Below are positions 1 to 9,349 of a DNA stretch of 39,131 nucleotides, piece by piece. Origin of the DNA: Novosphingobium sp. (GTDB lineage: Bacteria; Pseudomonadota; Alphaproteobacteria; Sphingomonadales; Sphingomonadaceae); the NCBI GenBank assembly GCA_020848655.1, contig JADLHU010000075.1, positions 1 through 39,131 of the forward strand, in the 5' to 3' direction. Position 1 is the stretch's first letter; the number at the start of each line of letters is the position of its first letter. The translations under genes were made by a program, and so were the position numbers. The notes beneath the pieces were generated by a model. That model was not told the DNA's origin and searched no databases. It worked only from the letters and a program-made list of their open reading frames with translations.

Positions 1-1107
1 AACCGCCGTGAACAGTTCGCGCTGGAAAAGGTTCTGGTTGACGAATTGCTGGGCCTTGGGCCGCTCGAAGAGCTGATCAATGATCCGGAAATCTCAGACA
101 TCATGGTCAATGGTCCCGACCAGACCTATATCGAAAAGAAGGGCAAGCTTGTCATCGCGCCGATCCAGTTCCGCGATGAACAGCATCTTTTCCAGATTGC
201 CCAGCGCATCTGCAACTCGGTCGGCCGCCGCGTCGACCAGACAACGCCGCTCGCCGACGCCCGTCTGAAGGACGGCAGCCGCGTCAACGTGATCGTTCCG
301 CCGCTGTCGCTGCGCGGCACCGCGATCTCGATTCGTAAGTTCTCCGAGAAGCCGATCACCATCGACATGCTGCGCGACTTCGGGTCGATGAGCGACAAGA
401 TGGCGACGGCGCTCAAGATCGCCGGCGCCTGCCGCATGAACGTCGTCATCTCGGGCGGTACCGGCTCGGGCAAGACGACGATGCTCAACGCCCTGTCGAA
501 GATGATCGACCCCGGCGAGCGCGTGCTGACGATCGAGGACGCGGCCGAACTCCGCCTGCAGCAGCCGCACTGGCTGCCGCTGGAAACCCGCCCGCCGAAC
601 CTGGAAGGCCAGGGCGCGATCACCATCGGCGACCTCGTCAAGAACGCGCTGCGTATGCGTCCGGACCGGATCATCCTGGGCGAAATCCGTGGCGCGGAGT
701 GTTTCGACCTGCTCGCCGCGATGAACACCGGCCACGATGGATCGATGTGCACGCTGCACGCCAACAGCCCGCGCGAATGCCTGGGCCGTATGGAAAACAT
801 GATCCTGATGGGCGACATCAAGATCCCGAAGGAAGCCATCAGCCGGCAGATCGCCGAATCGGTGGACCTCATCGTCCAGGTCAAGCGCCTGCGCGACGGT
901 TCGCGCCGCACCACCAACATCACCGAAGTGATCGGCATGGAAGGCGATGTCATCGTCACGCAGGAATTGTTCAAGTTCGAATACCTGGACGAATCCGACG
1001 ACGGCAAGATCATCGGCGAGTTCCGCCCTTCGGGCCTGCGCCCCTATACGCTGGAAAAGGCCCGCCAGTTCGGCTTCGACCAGGCCTATCTGGAAGCCTG
1101 CCTGTAA
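1..1107 (+). CDS. cpaF: CpaF/TadA-type secretion ATPase, 5' truncated by window edge
   Basis: This is the hexameric ATPase that powers assembly of Tad/Flp-type pili, acting on the cytoplasmic face of the inner membrane. The reading frame is open from base 1, so the start lies outside the window; 368 residues are present. The Walker A motif GGTGSGKTT lies near residues 151-159. It is followed by an ATPase core with DRIILGEIRG (Walker B region) and MNTGHDGSMCTLHAN, both typical of CpaF rather than of PilB or PilT. The C-terminus looks complete. The rest of a cpa/tad cluster would be expected upstream. The family assignment is firm; the pilus role is inferred from the family. Confidence 0.95.
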   Translation, partial: NRREQFALEKVLVDELLGLGPLEELINDPEISDIMVNGPDQTYIEKKGKLVIAPIQFRDEQHLFQIAQRICNSVGRRVDQTTPLADARLKDGSRVNVIVPPLSLRGTAISIRKFSEKPITIDMLRDFGSMSDKMATALKIAGACRMNVVISGGTGSGKTTMLNALSKMIDPGERVLTIEDAAELRLQQPHWLPLETRPPNLEGQGAITIGDLVKNALRMRPDRIILGEIRGAECFDLLAAMNTGHDGSMCTLHANSPRECLGRMENMILMGDIKIPKEAISRQIAESVDLIVQVKRLRDGSRRTTNITEVIGMEGDVIVTQELFKFEYLDESDDGKIIGEFRPSGLRPYTLEKARQFGFDQAYLEACL

Positions 1108-1122
1108 ACACAGCCCCCCGCA

Positions 1123-1166
1123 GAGCGTAGTCGAGACACCGCGCGCAACGTGTCTCGACTACGCTC
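1123..1166. repeat. Palindromic intergenic element, possible bidirectional terminator
   Basis: A perfect 17-bp inverted repeat (arms 1123-1139 and 1150-1166, 10-base loop) lies between the convergent cpaF and the 68-codon gene at 1210-1416. The arm contains GTAGTCGAGACAC and the right arm continues into CGACACGAACGGGG. From memory, this sequence type recurs between genes in sphingomonads, which suggests a REP-like element. No T-run follows either arm, so a classical intrinsic terminator is not supported. Confidence 0.7.
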
Positions 1167-1209
1167 GACACGAACGGGGATGCGGTACGCCATCGGGGAA
1201 ATCCCGGCT

Positions 1210-1416
1210 CTAGCCGGCCAGCCATTCGCGCGCGGCCAGGCCCAGTAGCAGGCACGCCGCCAGCAGCGACCAGAAAAACACCGCCGTCCACGGCACCAGC
1301 CCGACCGCATCGGGATCGCGCCGCCGCAACCGGCGGCGATCGGCCAGAATCGCGAACATCGCCAGCGCCACGGCGGCGGCTCCGGCCAGGGTGTGCAGCA
1401 TAGTCAACTCGTCCAT
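1210..1416 (-). CDS. Small two-helix membrane protein, unknown function
   Basis: A 68-residue hypothetical protein with two predicted transmembrane stretches, near residues 8-24 and 44-62. An arginine-rich cytoplasmic-type loop (DRRRLRRRD) separates them. A purine-rich AAGGGG lies a few bases before the ATG. The gene is divergent from the DMT transporter, whose start is only 43 bases away, and converges on cpaF. I do not recognise the family. The membrane topology and RBS make it a plausible gene, but it could be a spurious frame in GC-rich DNA. Confidence 0.55.
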   Translation of the reverse strand: MDELTMLHTLAGAAAVALAMFAILADRRRLRRRDPDAVGLVPWTAVFFWSLLAACLLLGLAAREWLAG

Positions 1417-1459
1417 GGCCGCCCCTTGCCTCAGCTTGCGCGCGCGTTAAAGCCGCCGG

Positions 1460-2374
1460 GTGAAGCATTCCGATCGCCCGCTCCTTGGCCTTGCGCTGCG
1501 CGCCCTGGCCATCGTCATGCTTTCCACGATGTTCATGCTGGCCAAATACGCCAGCCAGACGGGTGTCAGCCTGCCCGAGATCATGTTCTGGCGGCAGTTC
1601 GTCACGCTGCCGATGATCGCCGGATGGCTGCTGCTGACCGGCAACCTGCACCGCCTGAAGACCCGGCGCCTGGGCACCCATGCGATCCGCGCGGGCGTGG
1701 GGCTGACCGGCATGGTCACCACCTTCGGCGCGGCGATCCTGCTGCCGCTGGCGCAGGCGACCACGCTGGGCTTCACCACCCCGATCTTCGCGGTGCTGCT
1801 GTCGGTGCTGGTGTTCCGCGAGAAGGTTGGCCCGTGGCGCTGGGCAGCGGTGATCCTGGGCTTCATCGGCGTGCTGATCGTCACCCAGCCCGGCCATTTG
1901 CCGGCATCGGCGCTGGGCACGGCGGCAGGGCTGGCGGCGGGGCTGATGGTGGCCATCATCAGCTTCCAGATCCGCGACCTGGCCCGCACCGAAGACCCGG
2001 CCAGTGTGGTGTTCTACTTTGCGCTGTTCGGAACCGTCATGGTCGGGCTGACGCTGCCGTTCTTCGCCACCGCGCACACCGGGTTCCAGTGGCTGACGCT
2101 GCTGGCGATCGGCATTGTCGGCACGCTGGCGCAACTGCTGCTGACCGCCGCGCTGCGCTATGGTTCGGTCGCCACGATCATCGTCATGGACTATACCGCG
2201 CTGATCTGGTCGACGCTCTATGGCTGGTTGATATGGAACCAGTTTCCGCCATCGACGACATGGCTGGGCGCGCCCGCGATCCTGGCCGCCGGCGGCATCA
2301 TCGCCTGGCGCGAACACCGCGCCGGCCGCATTGCCATGGCCCGCACCCAGGCCGAAGCGCGCGCCGAAGTCTGA
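1460..2374 (+). CDS. EamA/DMT-family transporter
   Basis: An integral inner-membrane protein of 304 residues with about ten hydrophobic segments arranged as two EamA repeats (roughly residues 10-140 and 150-290). This is typical of the drug/metabolite transporter superfamily. The first repeat contains MFWRQFVTLP, resembling the E-x-x-x-x-R segment of EamA proteins, and the second ends with ALIWSTLYGWLIW. The start is GTG with no clear Shine-Dalgarno sequence, so the N-terminus is uncertain. The substrate cannot be read from sequence; relatives export amino acids, purines or other metabolites. Confidence 0.88.
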   Translation: MKHSDRPLLGLALRALAIVMLSTMFMLAKYASQTGVSLPEIMFWRQFVTLPMIAGWLLLTGNLHRLKTRRLGTHAIRAGVGLTGMVTTFGAAILLPLAQATTLGFTTPIFAVLLSVLVFREKVGPWRWAAVILGFIGVLIVTQPGHLPASALGTAAGLAAGLMVAIISFQIRDLARTEDPASVVFYFALFGTVMVGLTLPFFATAHTGFQWLTLLAIGIVGTLAQLLLTAALRYGSVATIIVMDYTALIWSTLYGWLIWNQFPPSTTWLGAPAILAAGGIIAWREHRAGRIAMARTQAEARAEV

Positions 2375-2462
2375 TTGCCTGGAACCACAGCACCTGCCGC
2401 GTGTTTAGGCACCACAGGCAGACCGGCACTGGGGCAGGACTGCCGCCTGAGAGGATTTCGCC

Positions 2463-2591
2463 ATGATCCGTAAAATGATTTTCGCGCTCGTTGCCGGTGG
2501 CATCGTGCTGAGCGCTTCTGCCTGCAACACCGTGCGCGGTGCCGGCGACGATCTGGAGTCCGCCGCCAACACCGTCGACAAGAAGATGTAA
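2463..2591 (+). CDS. Entericidin A/B-like small lipoprotein
   Basis: A 42-residue lipoprotein, MIRKMIFALVAGG followed by a lipobox ending ASAC at Cys21. The mature peptide is about 22 residues: CNTVRGAGDDLESAANTVDKK-like. The C-N-T-x-x-G-x-G-x-D pattern is characteristic of entericidin-family peptides, which sit in the envelope. A strong GAGAGGA ribosome site lies 7 bases before the ATG. The gene ends 8 bases before the stop codon of the convergent gcvPB. In enterobacteria entericidins form an antidote/toxin pair; here only one copy is seen, so a killing role should not be assumed. Confidence 0.85.
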   Translation: MIRKMIFALVAGGIVLSASACNTVRGAGDDLESAANTVDKKM

Positions 2592-2599
2592 ACGCCGGC

Positions 2600-4177
2600 T
2601 CAGGCGGGAGCGACAGTCTCCCGCCAGACCAGCACCGGCTTGCGCGCGGCCTGCGTCTCGTCAAGCCGGCGGCGCGGCGCGAAATGCGGAGCCGATTTCA
2701 GGCTGGCGTCGCCGGCGCGCGCGCGTTCGGCAAGGCTGCGCAGGCTGGCGATGAAACGATCCAGTCCGGCCCTGCTCTCCGTTTCGGTCGGCTCAACCAG
2801 CATCGATCCGTGCACCACCAGCGGGAAATAGACGGTCATCGGATGGAAGCCCTCGTCGATCAGCCCCTTGGCGATGTCGAGCGTGGAAAAACCGTCCGCC
2901 AGCCCGGCATCGCTGAACAGCGCTTCGTGCATGCACGGGCCGCTGTGGCCGAACGGCGCGTCGAGCACGTCTTCCAGGCGGCGCAGCACGTAGTTGGCGT
3001 TGAGCACCGCGTCCTCCGCCACCTGGCGCAAGCCATCCGCGCCGTGGCTGAGGATATAGGCCAGCGCGCGCGTGAACATCCCCATCTGGCCGTGGAACGC
3101 CGCCATGCGCCCGAAAGCGCCCGGCTGGGGGAAGACATCCGCGTTCGTATCCTCGATCAGGTGCACCACGCCATCGGCGGTGCGCGCGGTGAAGGGCAGC
3201 GGCCCGAAGGGCGACAGCGCCTGTGACAGGACCACCGGCCCCGAACCCGGCCCGCCCCCGCCATGCGGGGTGGAGAAGGTCTTGTGCAGGTTGATGTGCA
3301 TCGCATCGATGCCAAGGTCGCCCGGACGGACCTTGCCGACGATCGCGTTGAAGTTCGCCCCATCGCAATAGACATAACCGCCCGCCGCGTGAACCGCGTC
3401 GGAAATGGCTTTCATGTCGCGTTCGAACAGCCCGCAGGTGTTGGGGTTGGTGATCATCACCCCGGCCACGTCGGGGCCGAGCCGGGCGGTCAGCGCCGCC
3501 AGATCGACTCGCCCTTCAGCCGTCGCGGGGATGCTTTCCACCGCGAAGCCGGCAAAGGCCGCCGTCGCCGGATTGGTGCCGTGCGCGCTTTCGGGAACAA
3601 GGATCACGCGCCGGTCCTCGCCGCGCGCCGCGATTGCCGCCTTGATGCACAGCAGGCCGCACAGTTCGCCATGCGCGCCGGCCTTGGGCGTCATCGCCAC
3701 GCCGTGCATCCCCGTCAGCGTCACCAGCCAGAACGCCAGTTCGTTGATCACGCCCAGCGCGCCTTGCACCGTCTGCTGCGGCTGGAGCGGATGGACATCG
3801 GCAAAACCCGCCAGCCGCGCCACTTTCTCGTTCAGGCGGGGGTTGTGCTTCATCGTGCACGAGCCGAGCGGAAACGGCCCGAGGTCGATCGCATAGTTCT
3901 GGCGCGACAGCCGCGTGTAGTGGCGCACCGCTTCCGGCTCGGTCAATCCGGGCAACGGCGCGATGGCGGCCCGCAGAAACCGCGCCAGGCCGGGCAACGG
4001 CGGGCTTTCGGGCGCATCGAGATCGACCCCGCACTTGTCGCCGGGGGCGGCCAGTTCGAAGATCAGCGGTTCTTCCAGCGCCAGGGCATGATCGCCGCTG
4101 GCCGTGGGCGCAAGGGCGGCCGCGCTTTCGCCGGTGCCGGCCTCGGGGCGCCAGCCGGAGGGATTGAGCGCGCTCAT
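2600..4177 (-). CDS. gcvPB: Glycine dehydrogenase (decarboxylating) subunit 2
   Basis: The C-terminal half of the split P-protein of the glycine cleavage system. It decarboxylates glycine with PLP and transfers the aminomethyl group to lipoyl-GcvH. At 525 residues it is typical for the family. The PLP lysine is Lys299 in [16 protein letters not shown], and [10 protein letters not shown] near 105-113 is also diagnostic. Its ATG overlaps the TGA of gcvPA by four bases (ATGA), implying translational coupling of the two subunits that together form the active site. It is the last gene of gcvT-gcvH-gcvPA-gcvPB. Confidence 0.97.
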   Translation of the reverse strand: MSALNPSGWRPEAGTGESAAALAPTASGDHALALEEPLIFELAAPGDKCGVDLDAPESPPLPGLARFLRAAIAPLPGLTEPEAVRHYTRLSRQNYAIDLGPFPLGSCTMKHNPRLNEKVARLAGFADVHPLQPQQTVQGALGVINELAFWLVTLTGMHGVAMTPKAGAHGELCGLLCIKAAIAARGEDRRVILVPESAHGTNPATAAFAGFAVESIPATAEGRVDLAALTARLGPDVAGVMITNPNTCGLFERDMKAISDAVHAAGGYVYCDGANFNAIVGKVRPGDLGIDAMHINLHKTFSTPHGGGGPGSGPVVLSQALSPFGPLPFTARTADGVVHLIEDTNADVFPQPGAFGRMAAFHGQMGMFTRALAYILSHGADGLRQVAEDAVLNANYVLRRLEDVLDAPFGHSGPCMHEALFSDAGLADGFSTLDIAKGLIDEGFHPMTVYFPLVVHGSMLVEPTETESRAGLDRFIASLRSLAERARAGDASLKSAPHFAPRRRLDETQAARKPVLVWRETVAPA

Positions 4178-5544
4178 GCCGGCTCTCCTTGCAACACGTC
4201 ATCCAGCGCCGTGGCCAGCGCCTCGATCTCGTCATCCCCGGTCATCTCGGTCACCGCTACGAGCAGGCCGCGATCAAGGCCCCCCTCACCGGGATAGAGC
4301 CGGCCGAGCGAAACCCCGCCCAGCACGCCGCGATCCGCCAGCGCGCGCACGGCGGCGCGGGCATCGCCGGGCAGGATCAGCGTGAATTCGTTGAAATAGA
4401 CATCGTTCAGCACCGCGACGCCCGGCACCTGGCCCAACCGCCGCGCCGCCGCCTGCGCGCGGGCGTGGTTGACCTGCGCCAGCCGCGCCAGCCCCGCCCC
4501 GCCGAGCAGCGTCATGTGAATGCTGAACGCCAGCGCGCAGAGGCCGGAATTGGTGCAGATATTGCTCGTCGCCTTCTCGCGCCGGATATGCTGTTCGCGC
4601 GTCGACAGCGTCAGCACGAAGCCGCGCCGGCCATCGGCATCGACCGTCTGCCCGCACAGGCGCCCCGGCATCTGCCGCACGAATTTCTCGCGGCAGCCGA
4701 ACAGGCCAAGGTACGGCCCGCCGAACTGCAAGCCCACGCCAAGCGACTGCCCCTCGCCCACCACGATGTCGGCGCCAAGATGGCCCGGCGCCTCGATCAG
4801 GCCAAGCGCCACCGGCTCGGTCACCACCGCGACCAGCAGCGCGCCGTGCGCCTGCGCGGCGGCGGCGATCAGGGCCAGATCGGGAATGCGGCCCAGTACA
4901 TCGGGGTATTGCACCACCACGCAGGCGGTTTCGCCATCGATGGCGGCGATCACATCCGCATCATCGGGCGCGGCATCGAGGCGCGGCGGGCGCGCGTCGA
5001 TCGCATCGCCGGTGAAGCGCGCCATGGTCTTCACGGTTTCGCCATAGTGCGGATGCAGCCCGCCCGACAGCACCGCCTTCTTGCGCCGGGTAATCCGCGC
5101 CGCCATGGCGATGGCTTCCCAGCACGCGGTCGAGCCATCGTACATCGAGGCATTGGCGATATCCGTGCCCAGCAGCCGGGCGACCTGGGTCTGGAATTCG
5201 AACAGCACTTGCAGCGTGCCTTGCGCGATTTCCGGCTGGTAGGGGGTATAGGCGGTCAGGAATTCGCCGCGCTGGATCAGGTGATCGACGCTGGCGGGGA
5301 TATGATGGCGATAGGCCCCCGCCCCCAGGAAGAACGGCGCAGCGCCCGCCGTCAGGTTGCGCGCGGCCAGCGCGGCCATATGCCGCTCCACCGCCATTTC
5401 AGAGGCATGCGCCGGCAGCCCCGCCACCGGCCCCGGCAGGCGGGCTTCAGCCGGCACGTCGGCGAACAGCGCGTCGATGGTATCCGCGCCGATGGCGGAG
5501 AGCATCTCCGTCCGGTCGGCCGGAGTCAGCGGCAGGTAGCGCAT
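4174..5544 (-). CDS. gcvPA: Glycine dehydrogenase (decarboxylating) subunit 1
   Basis: The N-terminal half of the split P-protein, partner of GcvPB. The start is placed at [11 protein letters not shown] (456 residues), which matches the family length. The longer open frame upstream lies inside gcvH and is not credible. The sequence includes the conserved [10 protein letters not shown] and [14 protein letters not shown] regions. Only four bases separate it from the gcvH stop, and it overlaps gcvPB by four bases. Confidence 0.96.
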   Translation of the reverse strand: MRYLPLTPADRTEMLSAIGADTIDALFADVPAEARLPGPVAGLPAHASEMAVERHMAALAARNLTAGAAPFFLGAGAYRHHIPASVDHLIQRGEFLTAYTPYQPEIAQGTLQVLFEFQTQVARLLGTDIANASMYDGSTACWEAIAMAARITRRKKAVLSGGLHPHYGETVKTMARFTGDAIDARPPRLDAAPDDADVIAAIDGETACVVVQYPDVLGRIPDLALIAAAAQAHGALLVAVVTEPVALGLIEAPGHLGADIVVGEGQSLGVGLQFGGPYLGLFGCREKFVRQMPGRLCGQTVDADGRRGFVLTLSTREQHIRREKATSNICTNSGLCALAFSIHMTLLGGAGLARLAQVNHARAQAAARRLGQVPGVAVLNDVYFNEFTLILPGDARAAVRALADRGVLGGVSLGRLYPGEGGLDRGLLVAVTEMTGDDEIEALATALDDVLQGEPA

Positions 5545-5548
5545 CGGC

Positions 5549-5920
5549 TCAAAGCTCCGCGATATAGGCTTCGTAGGCGGCCTGATCGAGCAGCGCGGCC
5601 AGTTCGGACGGATCGCCAAGCGTCAGGCGAAACAGCCAGCCGGCCACTTCGGCATCGGTGTTGACCAGTTCCGGCTCGCCTTCCAGCGCGCCGTTCACAT
5701 CGCTGACCGTGCCGCTGACCGGGGTGTAGACGTCCGATGCGGCCTTGACCGAATCGACGACCGCGACCGCATCGCCCTTGCCCACCGCCGTGCCCACGGC
5801 CGGCAGTTCCACGAAGGTAATGTCGCCAAGCTGGCCCTGCGCATAATCGGTGATGCCGACTGTGCCGGTATCACCGGCAACGTCGATCCACTCATGATCC
5901 TTGGTGAAGTAACGGGTCAT
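5549..5920 (-). CDS. gcvH: Glycine cleavage system H protein
   Basis: A lipoyl carrier of 123 residues that shuttles the aminomethyl intermediate from the P-protein to the T-protein and then to dihydrolipoamide dehydrogenase. The lipoylated lysine is Lys59 in VDSVKAASD; the common form is ESVKAASD. The N-terminal KDHEWI and the [13 protein letters not shown] segment are diagnostic. The start is the ATG at 5920, ten bases after the gcvT stop. The longer frame running back to 6226 is inside gcvT and is rejected. Confidence 0.97.
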   Translation of the reverse strand: MTRYFTKDHEWIDVAGDTGTVGITDYAQGQLGDITFVELPAVGTAVGKGDAVAVVDSVKAASDVYTPVSGTVSDVNGALEGEPELVNTDAEVAGWLFRLTLGDPSELAALLDQAAYEAYIAEL

Positions 5921-5930
5921 CGGGTGCTCC

Positions 5931-7118
5931 TCAGCGATGGTAGCGATGGGGGACGAAGGGCAGTGGCACGACGGTGGCGGACAGCCGCCGTCCGCGATTG
6001 TCGAGTTCGAGCCGGGTGCCCGGCGCGGCCTGCGCGGCATCGACATAGGCCATGGCGATGGGGTGGCCGAGGCTGGGCGAAAACCCGCCGGACGTGACCA
6101 GCCCGGCTTCCCGTTCGCCGGCAAGCACCGCCGCGCCTTCGCGCGCGGCCATACGCCCATCCAGCGAAAGGCCGACGCGCACAGCGGGCGCGCCATCGGC
6201 CAGCAGCTTGCCGATGCGCTCCGCACCCGGAAAACCGCCTTCGGCGCGGCGGCGCTTTGAAATCGCGAAAGCCAGCCCGGCGGAAACGGGATCGGTCCGC
6301 TCGGTCAGGTCATGGCCATAAAGCGGCAGACCCGCTTCGAGCCGCAGCGAATCGCGCGCGCCAAGGCCGATCGGGCGAACCTCCGCCTCGGCGCAGAGCG
6401 CATCGGCCAGCGCGGCGATGTCCTCACCCCGCACCGAAAACTCGAAGCCGTCCTCGCCGGTATAGCCCGAACGACTGACGCCCAGCGGCCGGCCCTGCCA
6501 CAGGAACGGCGCGGCCTGCATGAAGCTGAGGTCCGCCAGCCCCGGCGCATCGGGTCGCGCCGGCGCCAGCCCCAGGCGCGCCAGCACTGTCGCGGCCCTC
6601 GGGCCTTGCAGCGCCAGCAGGCCATGCTCATCCAGATGGTTCAGCGTGATCGCGTCGGGCAGGTTTTCGCGCAAGTGGCCGATATCGTCCCACTTGGTCG
6701 CGCCGTTGACGACGAGGAAATAATGATCCCCCCGGTTCGTCACCATCAGATCGTCAAGGATGCCGCCATCGTCGGCCAGCAGCAGCGAATAGCGCAGCCG
6801 GCCGGGTTTCAGCGCGGCGATATCGCCGGGCAGCAGCGTTTCCAGCGCGTCTGCCGCCTGCTTGCCGCTGACCGTAAGCTGGCCCATGTGGCTGACATCG
6901 AACAGCCCGGCGCTTTCGCGCGTCCACAGGTGTTCGGCGATGATGCCGCCGCCTTCGCCGCCATATTGCACGGGCATCCAGTACCCGGCGAACTCCACCA
7001 TGCGCGCACCGCGCGCGCGGTGCCACTGGTCCAGCGGCAGCGTCAGTGCCGCAGGCGGTCCAGCGGTTTCATCATCATCGGGAAAACCCGCACTATCGGG
7101 GCTTGAATCTTGGCTCAC
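5931..7118 (-). CDS. gcvT: Aminomethyltransferase (glycine cleavage T protein)
   Basis: Transfers the one-carbon unit from aminomethyl-lipoyl GcvH to tetrahydrofolate, releasing ammonia and methylene-THF. At 395 residues it is slightly long because of a charged, probably disordered N-terminus of about 30 residues. Conserved segments include MVEFAGYWMPVQY, GLFDVSHMGQ and SGYTGEDGFE. The start is GTG, with GGAG at 7128-7131 nine bases upstream. The gene is first in the gcv operon and sits directly downstream of the tandem glycine riboswitch. Confidence 0.95.
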   Translation of the reverse strand: MSQDSSPDSAGFPDDDETAGPPAALTLPLDQWHRARGARMVEFAGYWMPVQYGGEGGGIIAEHLWTRESAGLFDVSHMGQLTVSGKQAADALETLLPGDIAALKPGRLRYSLLLADDGGILDDLMVTNRGDHYFLVVNGATKWDDIGHLRENLPDAITLNHLDEHGLLALQGPRAATVLARLGLAPARPDAPGLADLSFMQAAPFLWQGRPLGVSRSGYTGEDGFEFSVRGEDIAALADALCAEAEVRPIGLGARDSLRLEAGLPLYGHDLTERTDPVSAGLAFAISKRRRAEGGFPGAERIGKLLADGAPAVRVGLSLDGRMAAREGAAVLAGEREAGLVTSGGFSPSLGHPIAMAYVDAAQAAPGTRLELDNRGRRLSATVVPLPFVPHRYHR

Positions 7119-7154
7119 AGGTACGACTCCGCTCAGCTTGGCACACCGTCAGGT

Positions 7155-7395
7155 GCCCCCTCTGTCACGGAAGCCTGAGAGCTTTCCCCCGGGATCATGT
7201 CTTCCTGAAGACAGCGCTTCGGCAAGACGATCCGGGGTTACCCCTTCGGCGGCCCCGTGCTTTGCACGGGACACTTTCCAGAGCATCGCTATCGACCCAC
7301 GCGGTCCTTTTGCCTGAGAGATTCCGGGGCGGTTGCTCCTTCGGCGCCTGTCGATCCGTCCCAAAAGCACGAATCGGCAGGACTCTCCCGCGCGG
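7155..7395 (-). ncRNA. Tandem glycine riboswitch upstream of gcvT
   Basis: Two glycine aptamers lie head-to-tail on the minus strand. The 3' core CTCTCAGGC occurs twice (7320-7312 and 7181-7173). Each is preceded by the internal core GCGCCGAAGGAGCAA (7347-7333) or GCCGCCGAAGGGGTAAC (7253-7237). Aptamer 1 begins with GGGAGAGTCC at about 7390, and a short linker of about 15 bases joins the two. A hairpin at 7140-7157 (GGCAC/GTGCC arms) follows, just before the ribosome site at 7128-7131, and is the likely expression platform. From family knowledge, glycine binding normally switches gcv operons on. Confidence 0.95.
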
Positions 7396-7409
7396 TCAGC
7401 GATGCGCAC

Positions 7410-7438
7410 GGGATGCGCAGGCGCGGCCGCCAAGTCAA
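7410..7438 (-). promoter_or_regulatory. Candidate promoter of the gcv operon
   Basis: TTGACT (7438-7433) is a good -35 hexamer. A 17-base spacer leads to CATCCC (7415-7410), a poor -10. The expected start of transcription, near 7403, falls just before aptamer 1. That position is the main support, because the -10 match is weak. Confidence 0.4.
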
Positions 7439-7462
7439 CCACGGCCTTGTTGCGACTGCGAA

Positions 7463-8152
7463 TTATCCCCCGGTGCGACGGATCACATAATGCATCGCAT
7501 CGTGATCGTGGACGAAGCGCCCGCCGGCCTTTTCCCGCGCCAGCGCGAAGATCGACTGGATCAGCGTATCGACCCGGATAGAGCGGTACTGGCGCAGCCC
7601 GCCCATCAGGAACGGATCGATCAACGGGCCAAGGTGCATCGCCAGCCGCTCTGCCGGGCGGCGTTCGCGGCGGCGGCCGCGCAACAGGCCGGGGCGCAGG
7701 ATATCGATACGCTTCAACCCCACGCGCATCAGCGCGTCCTCCATCTCCGCCTTGACGCGCAGATAGGGATGGCGGCTGGCCCGGTTGGCGCCCGCCGTCG
7801 AAACCACGATCATGTGGCCGATCCCCGCCGCCTTGGCCGCATGGGCACAGCTCAGCACGAGATCGCGATCGACCGCGCGAAACGCCGCTTCGTCGCGCCC
7901 GGCCTTGCGCCAGGTCGTGCCCAGCGCGCAGACCATGACGCTGGCATTGGCGGCGGCGATGGCATCGGGCCAGCCGGCCGGATCGGCCAGCAGCATTTCC
8001 ATGCGCGCGCCGTGCGGCAACGCCATCTCGCGCCGGGCCACGCCGATCACGCGAATATCGCCGCGCCCCACGGCGGCCTCGATCAGCCCACGGCCGACCA
8101 GCCCGGTCGCGCCGACCAGGCACAACCGGCGCGGCTTCAGGTGATCGCTCAT
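7463..8152 (-). CDS. NAD(P)-binding Rossmann protein, atypical SDR
   Basis: A 229-residue protein opening with the dinucleotide-binding loop CLVGATGLVGRGL (residues 11-23). It continues with VVSTAGAN and YLRVKAEME, as in the NAD(P)H-binding/HTATIP2-like group of extended short-chain dehydrogenases. Such proteins are often oxidoreductases or NAD(P)H sensors, and no substrate can be inferred. The gene starts 15 bases after the dGTPase-like gene stops, so the two are probably co-transcribed. Its TAA stop lies about 70 bases before the glycine riboswitch. Confidence 0.82.
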   Translation of the reverse strand: MSDHLKPRRLCLVGATGLVGRGLIEAAVGRGDIRVIGVARREMALPHGARMEMLLADPAGWPDAIAAANASVMVCALGTTWRKAGRDEAAFRAVDRDLVLSCAHAAKAAGIGHMIVVSTAGANRASRHPYLRVKAEMEDALMRVGLKRIDILRPGLLRGRRRERRPAERLAMHLGPLIDPFLMGGLRQYRSIRVDTLIQSIFALAREKAGGRFVHDHDAMHYVIRRTGG

Positions 8153-8167
8153 CGCCGGCCCGCGCCG

Positions 8168-9328
8168 TCAGACATTGCGCAGGCCTTCGGGCGTGCGGCC
8201 ATAGATCTCGGCATGGCGCGAGATGGCGAAACGATCGGTCATGCCGGCGATATAATCGGCAATATGGCGGCTGCGCGCGGGTTCGTGGCGCGGCAGGCGG
8301 CCGATCCACTCCTCGTCCATCAGCACCGGCTCCTGCGAATAGGCGGCGAAGAGTTCGGCCGTCACCTGCCGGGCGCGCTTGGCGGTGGCAAGCTGTTCGG
8401 GGTGGTAGTAGAGCTTTTCGTACATGAAGCGCTTGAAGCGGCGCTCTTCCTCTTCCATCGCCGGGGAGAACGCCCCCGTTGCCCGGCCGGCGGCGCGCAC
8501 ATCGGCCACGCTGGTCATGCCCTGCACGCGGCGGCTCGTTTCCGCGATCACATCGTTGACCATCAGGCCGATCTGGCTGCGCACCAGTTCGCGCAACTGC
8601 CGGTCGCGCGGGGCGGTAGGATGCTTGCGCTCCACCGCGCGCCACTGATCGGCGACCATCGGCTGCGCCAGCAATTCGTCAAGCGCCAGGAACCCGGCGC
8701 GCAGGCCATCGTCGATATCGTGGTTGTCATCGGCGATGTCGTCGGAAATCGCCGCGACTTGCGCTTCCAGCGAAGGCCAGGTGGCCAGGTCCATCGGGAA
8801 CGCGGCGTCGAGTTCGGCCAGCGCCCAGCCGGGCCGGGCCACGGGGCCATTGTGCTTGGCCAGCCCTTCCAGCATTTCCCAGGTAAGGTTGAGGCCGTCA
8901 TGCTCGCAATAGGGCGATTCCAGCCGCATCAGCGTGCGCAGGCACTGGGCGTTGTGATCGAAGCCGCCATGGGCATGCAGCGCCGCGTTCAGCGCATCCT
9001 CGCCGGCATGGCCGAACGGCGGGTGGCCGATATCGTGCGCCAGCGCCAGCGCTTCGGTCAGGTCGTCGTCCAGCCCCAGCGCGCGGGCGATGACGCGCGC
9101 GATCTGCGCCACTTCCAGGCTGTGCGTCAGCCGCACGCGATAGTGATCGCCATCGGGCGCGATGAACACCTGCGTCTTGTAGCGCAGCCGGCGGAACGCG
9201 ATCGAATGGATGATGCGATCGCGATCGCGCTGGTAATCGCTGCGCGGCCCCCGCGCGAGCGCGCCTTCCAGCGCAAACTCCCGCCCGCGCGAGCGAGCCG
9301 GATCGGACGCGAACGGGGCGCGGGTCAT
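8168..9328 (-). CDS. dgt: dGTP triphosphohydrolase-like HD protein
   Basis: A cytoplasmic HD-domain phosphohydrolase of 386 residues, expected to hydrolyse dNTPs to deoxynucleosides and triphosphate. Metal-binding residues are visible: His69 in RLTHSLEVAQIAR and His98-Asp99 in LAHDIGHPPFGHAGE. The N-terminal FRRLRYKTQVF segment is typical of the bacterial dGTPase-like group (type 2). The gene sits between the racemase (21-base gap) and the Rossmann protein (15-base gap). True dNTP specificity is unknown, as many family members are regulated dNTPases rather than strict dGTPases. Confidence 0.92.
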   Translation of the reverse strand: MTRAPFASDPARSRGREFALEGALARGPRSDYQRDRDRIIHSIAFRRLRYKTQVFIAPDGDHYRVRLTHSLEVAQIARVIARALGLDDDLTEALALAHDIGHPPFGHAGEDALNAALHAHGGFDHNAQCLRTLMRLESPYCEHDGLNLTWEMLEGLAKHNGPVARPGWALAELDAAFPMDLATWPSLEAQVAAISDDIADDNHDIDDGLRAGFLALDELLAQPMVADQWRAVERKHPTAPRDRQLRELVRSQIGLMVNDVIAETSRRVQGMTSVADVRAAGRATGAFSPAMEEEERRFKRFMYEKLYYHPEQLATAKRARQVTAELFAAYSQEPVLMDEEWIGRLPRHEPARSRHIADYIAGMTDRFAISRHAEIYGRTPEGLRNV

Positions 9329-9349
9329 GGGTTGCGGTTCAATCGGCCC

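Noticed and set aside
1108..1209. Intrinsic terminator after cpaF
   Set aside because: The stem is perfect, but no T-run follows on either strand, so it is listed as a palindromic repeat.
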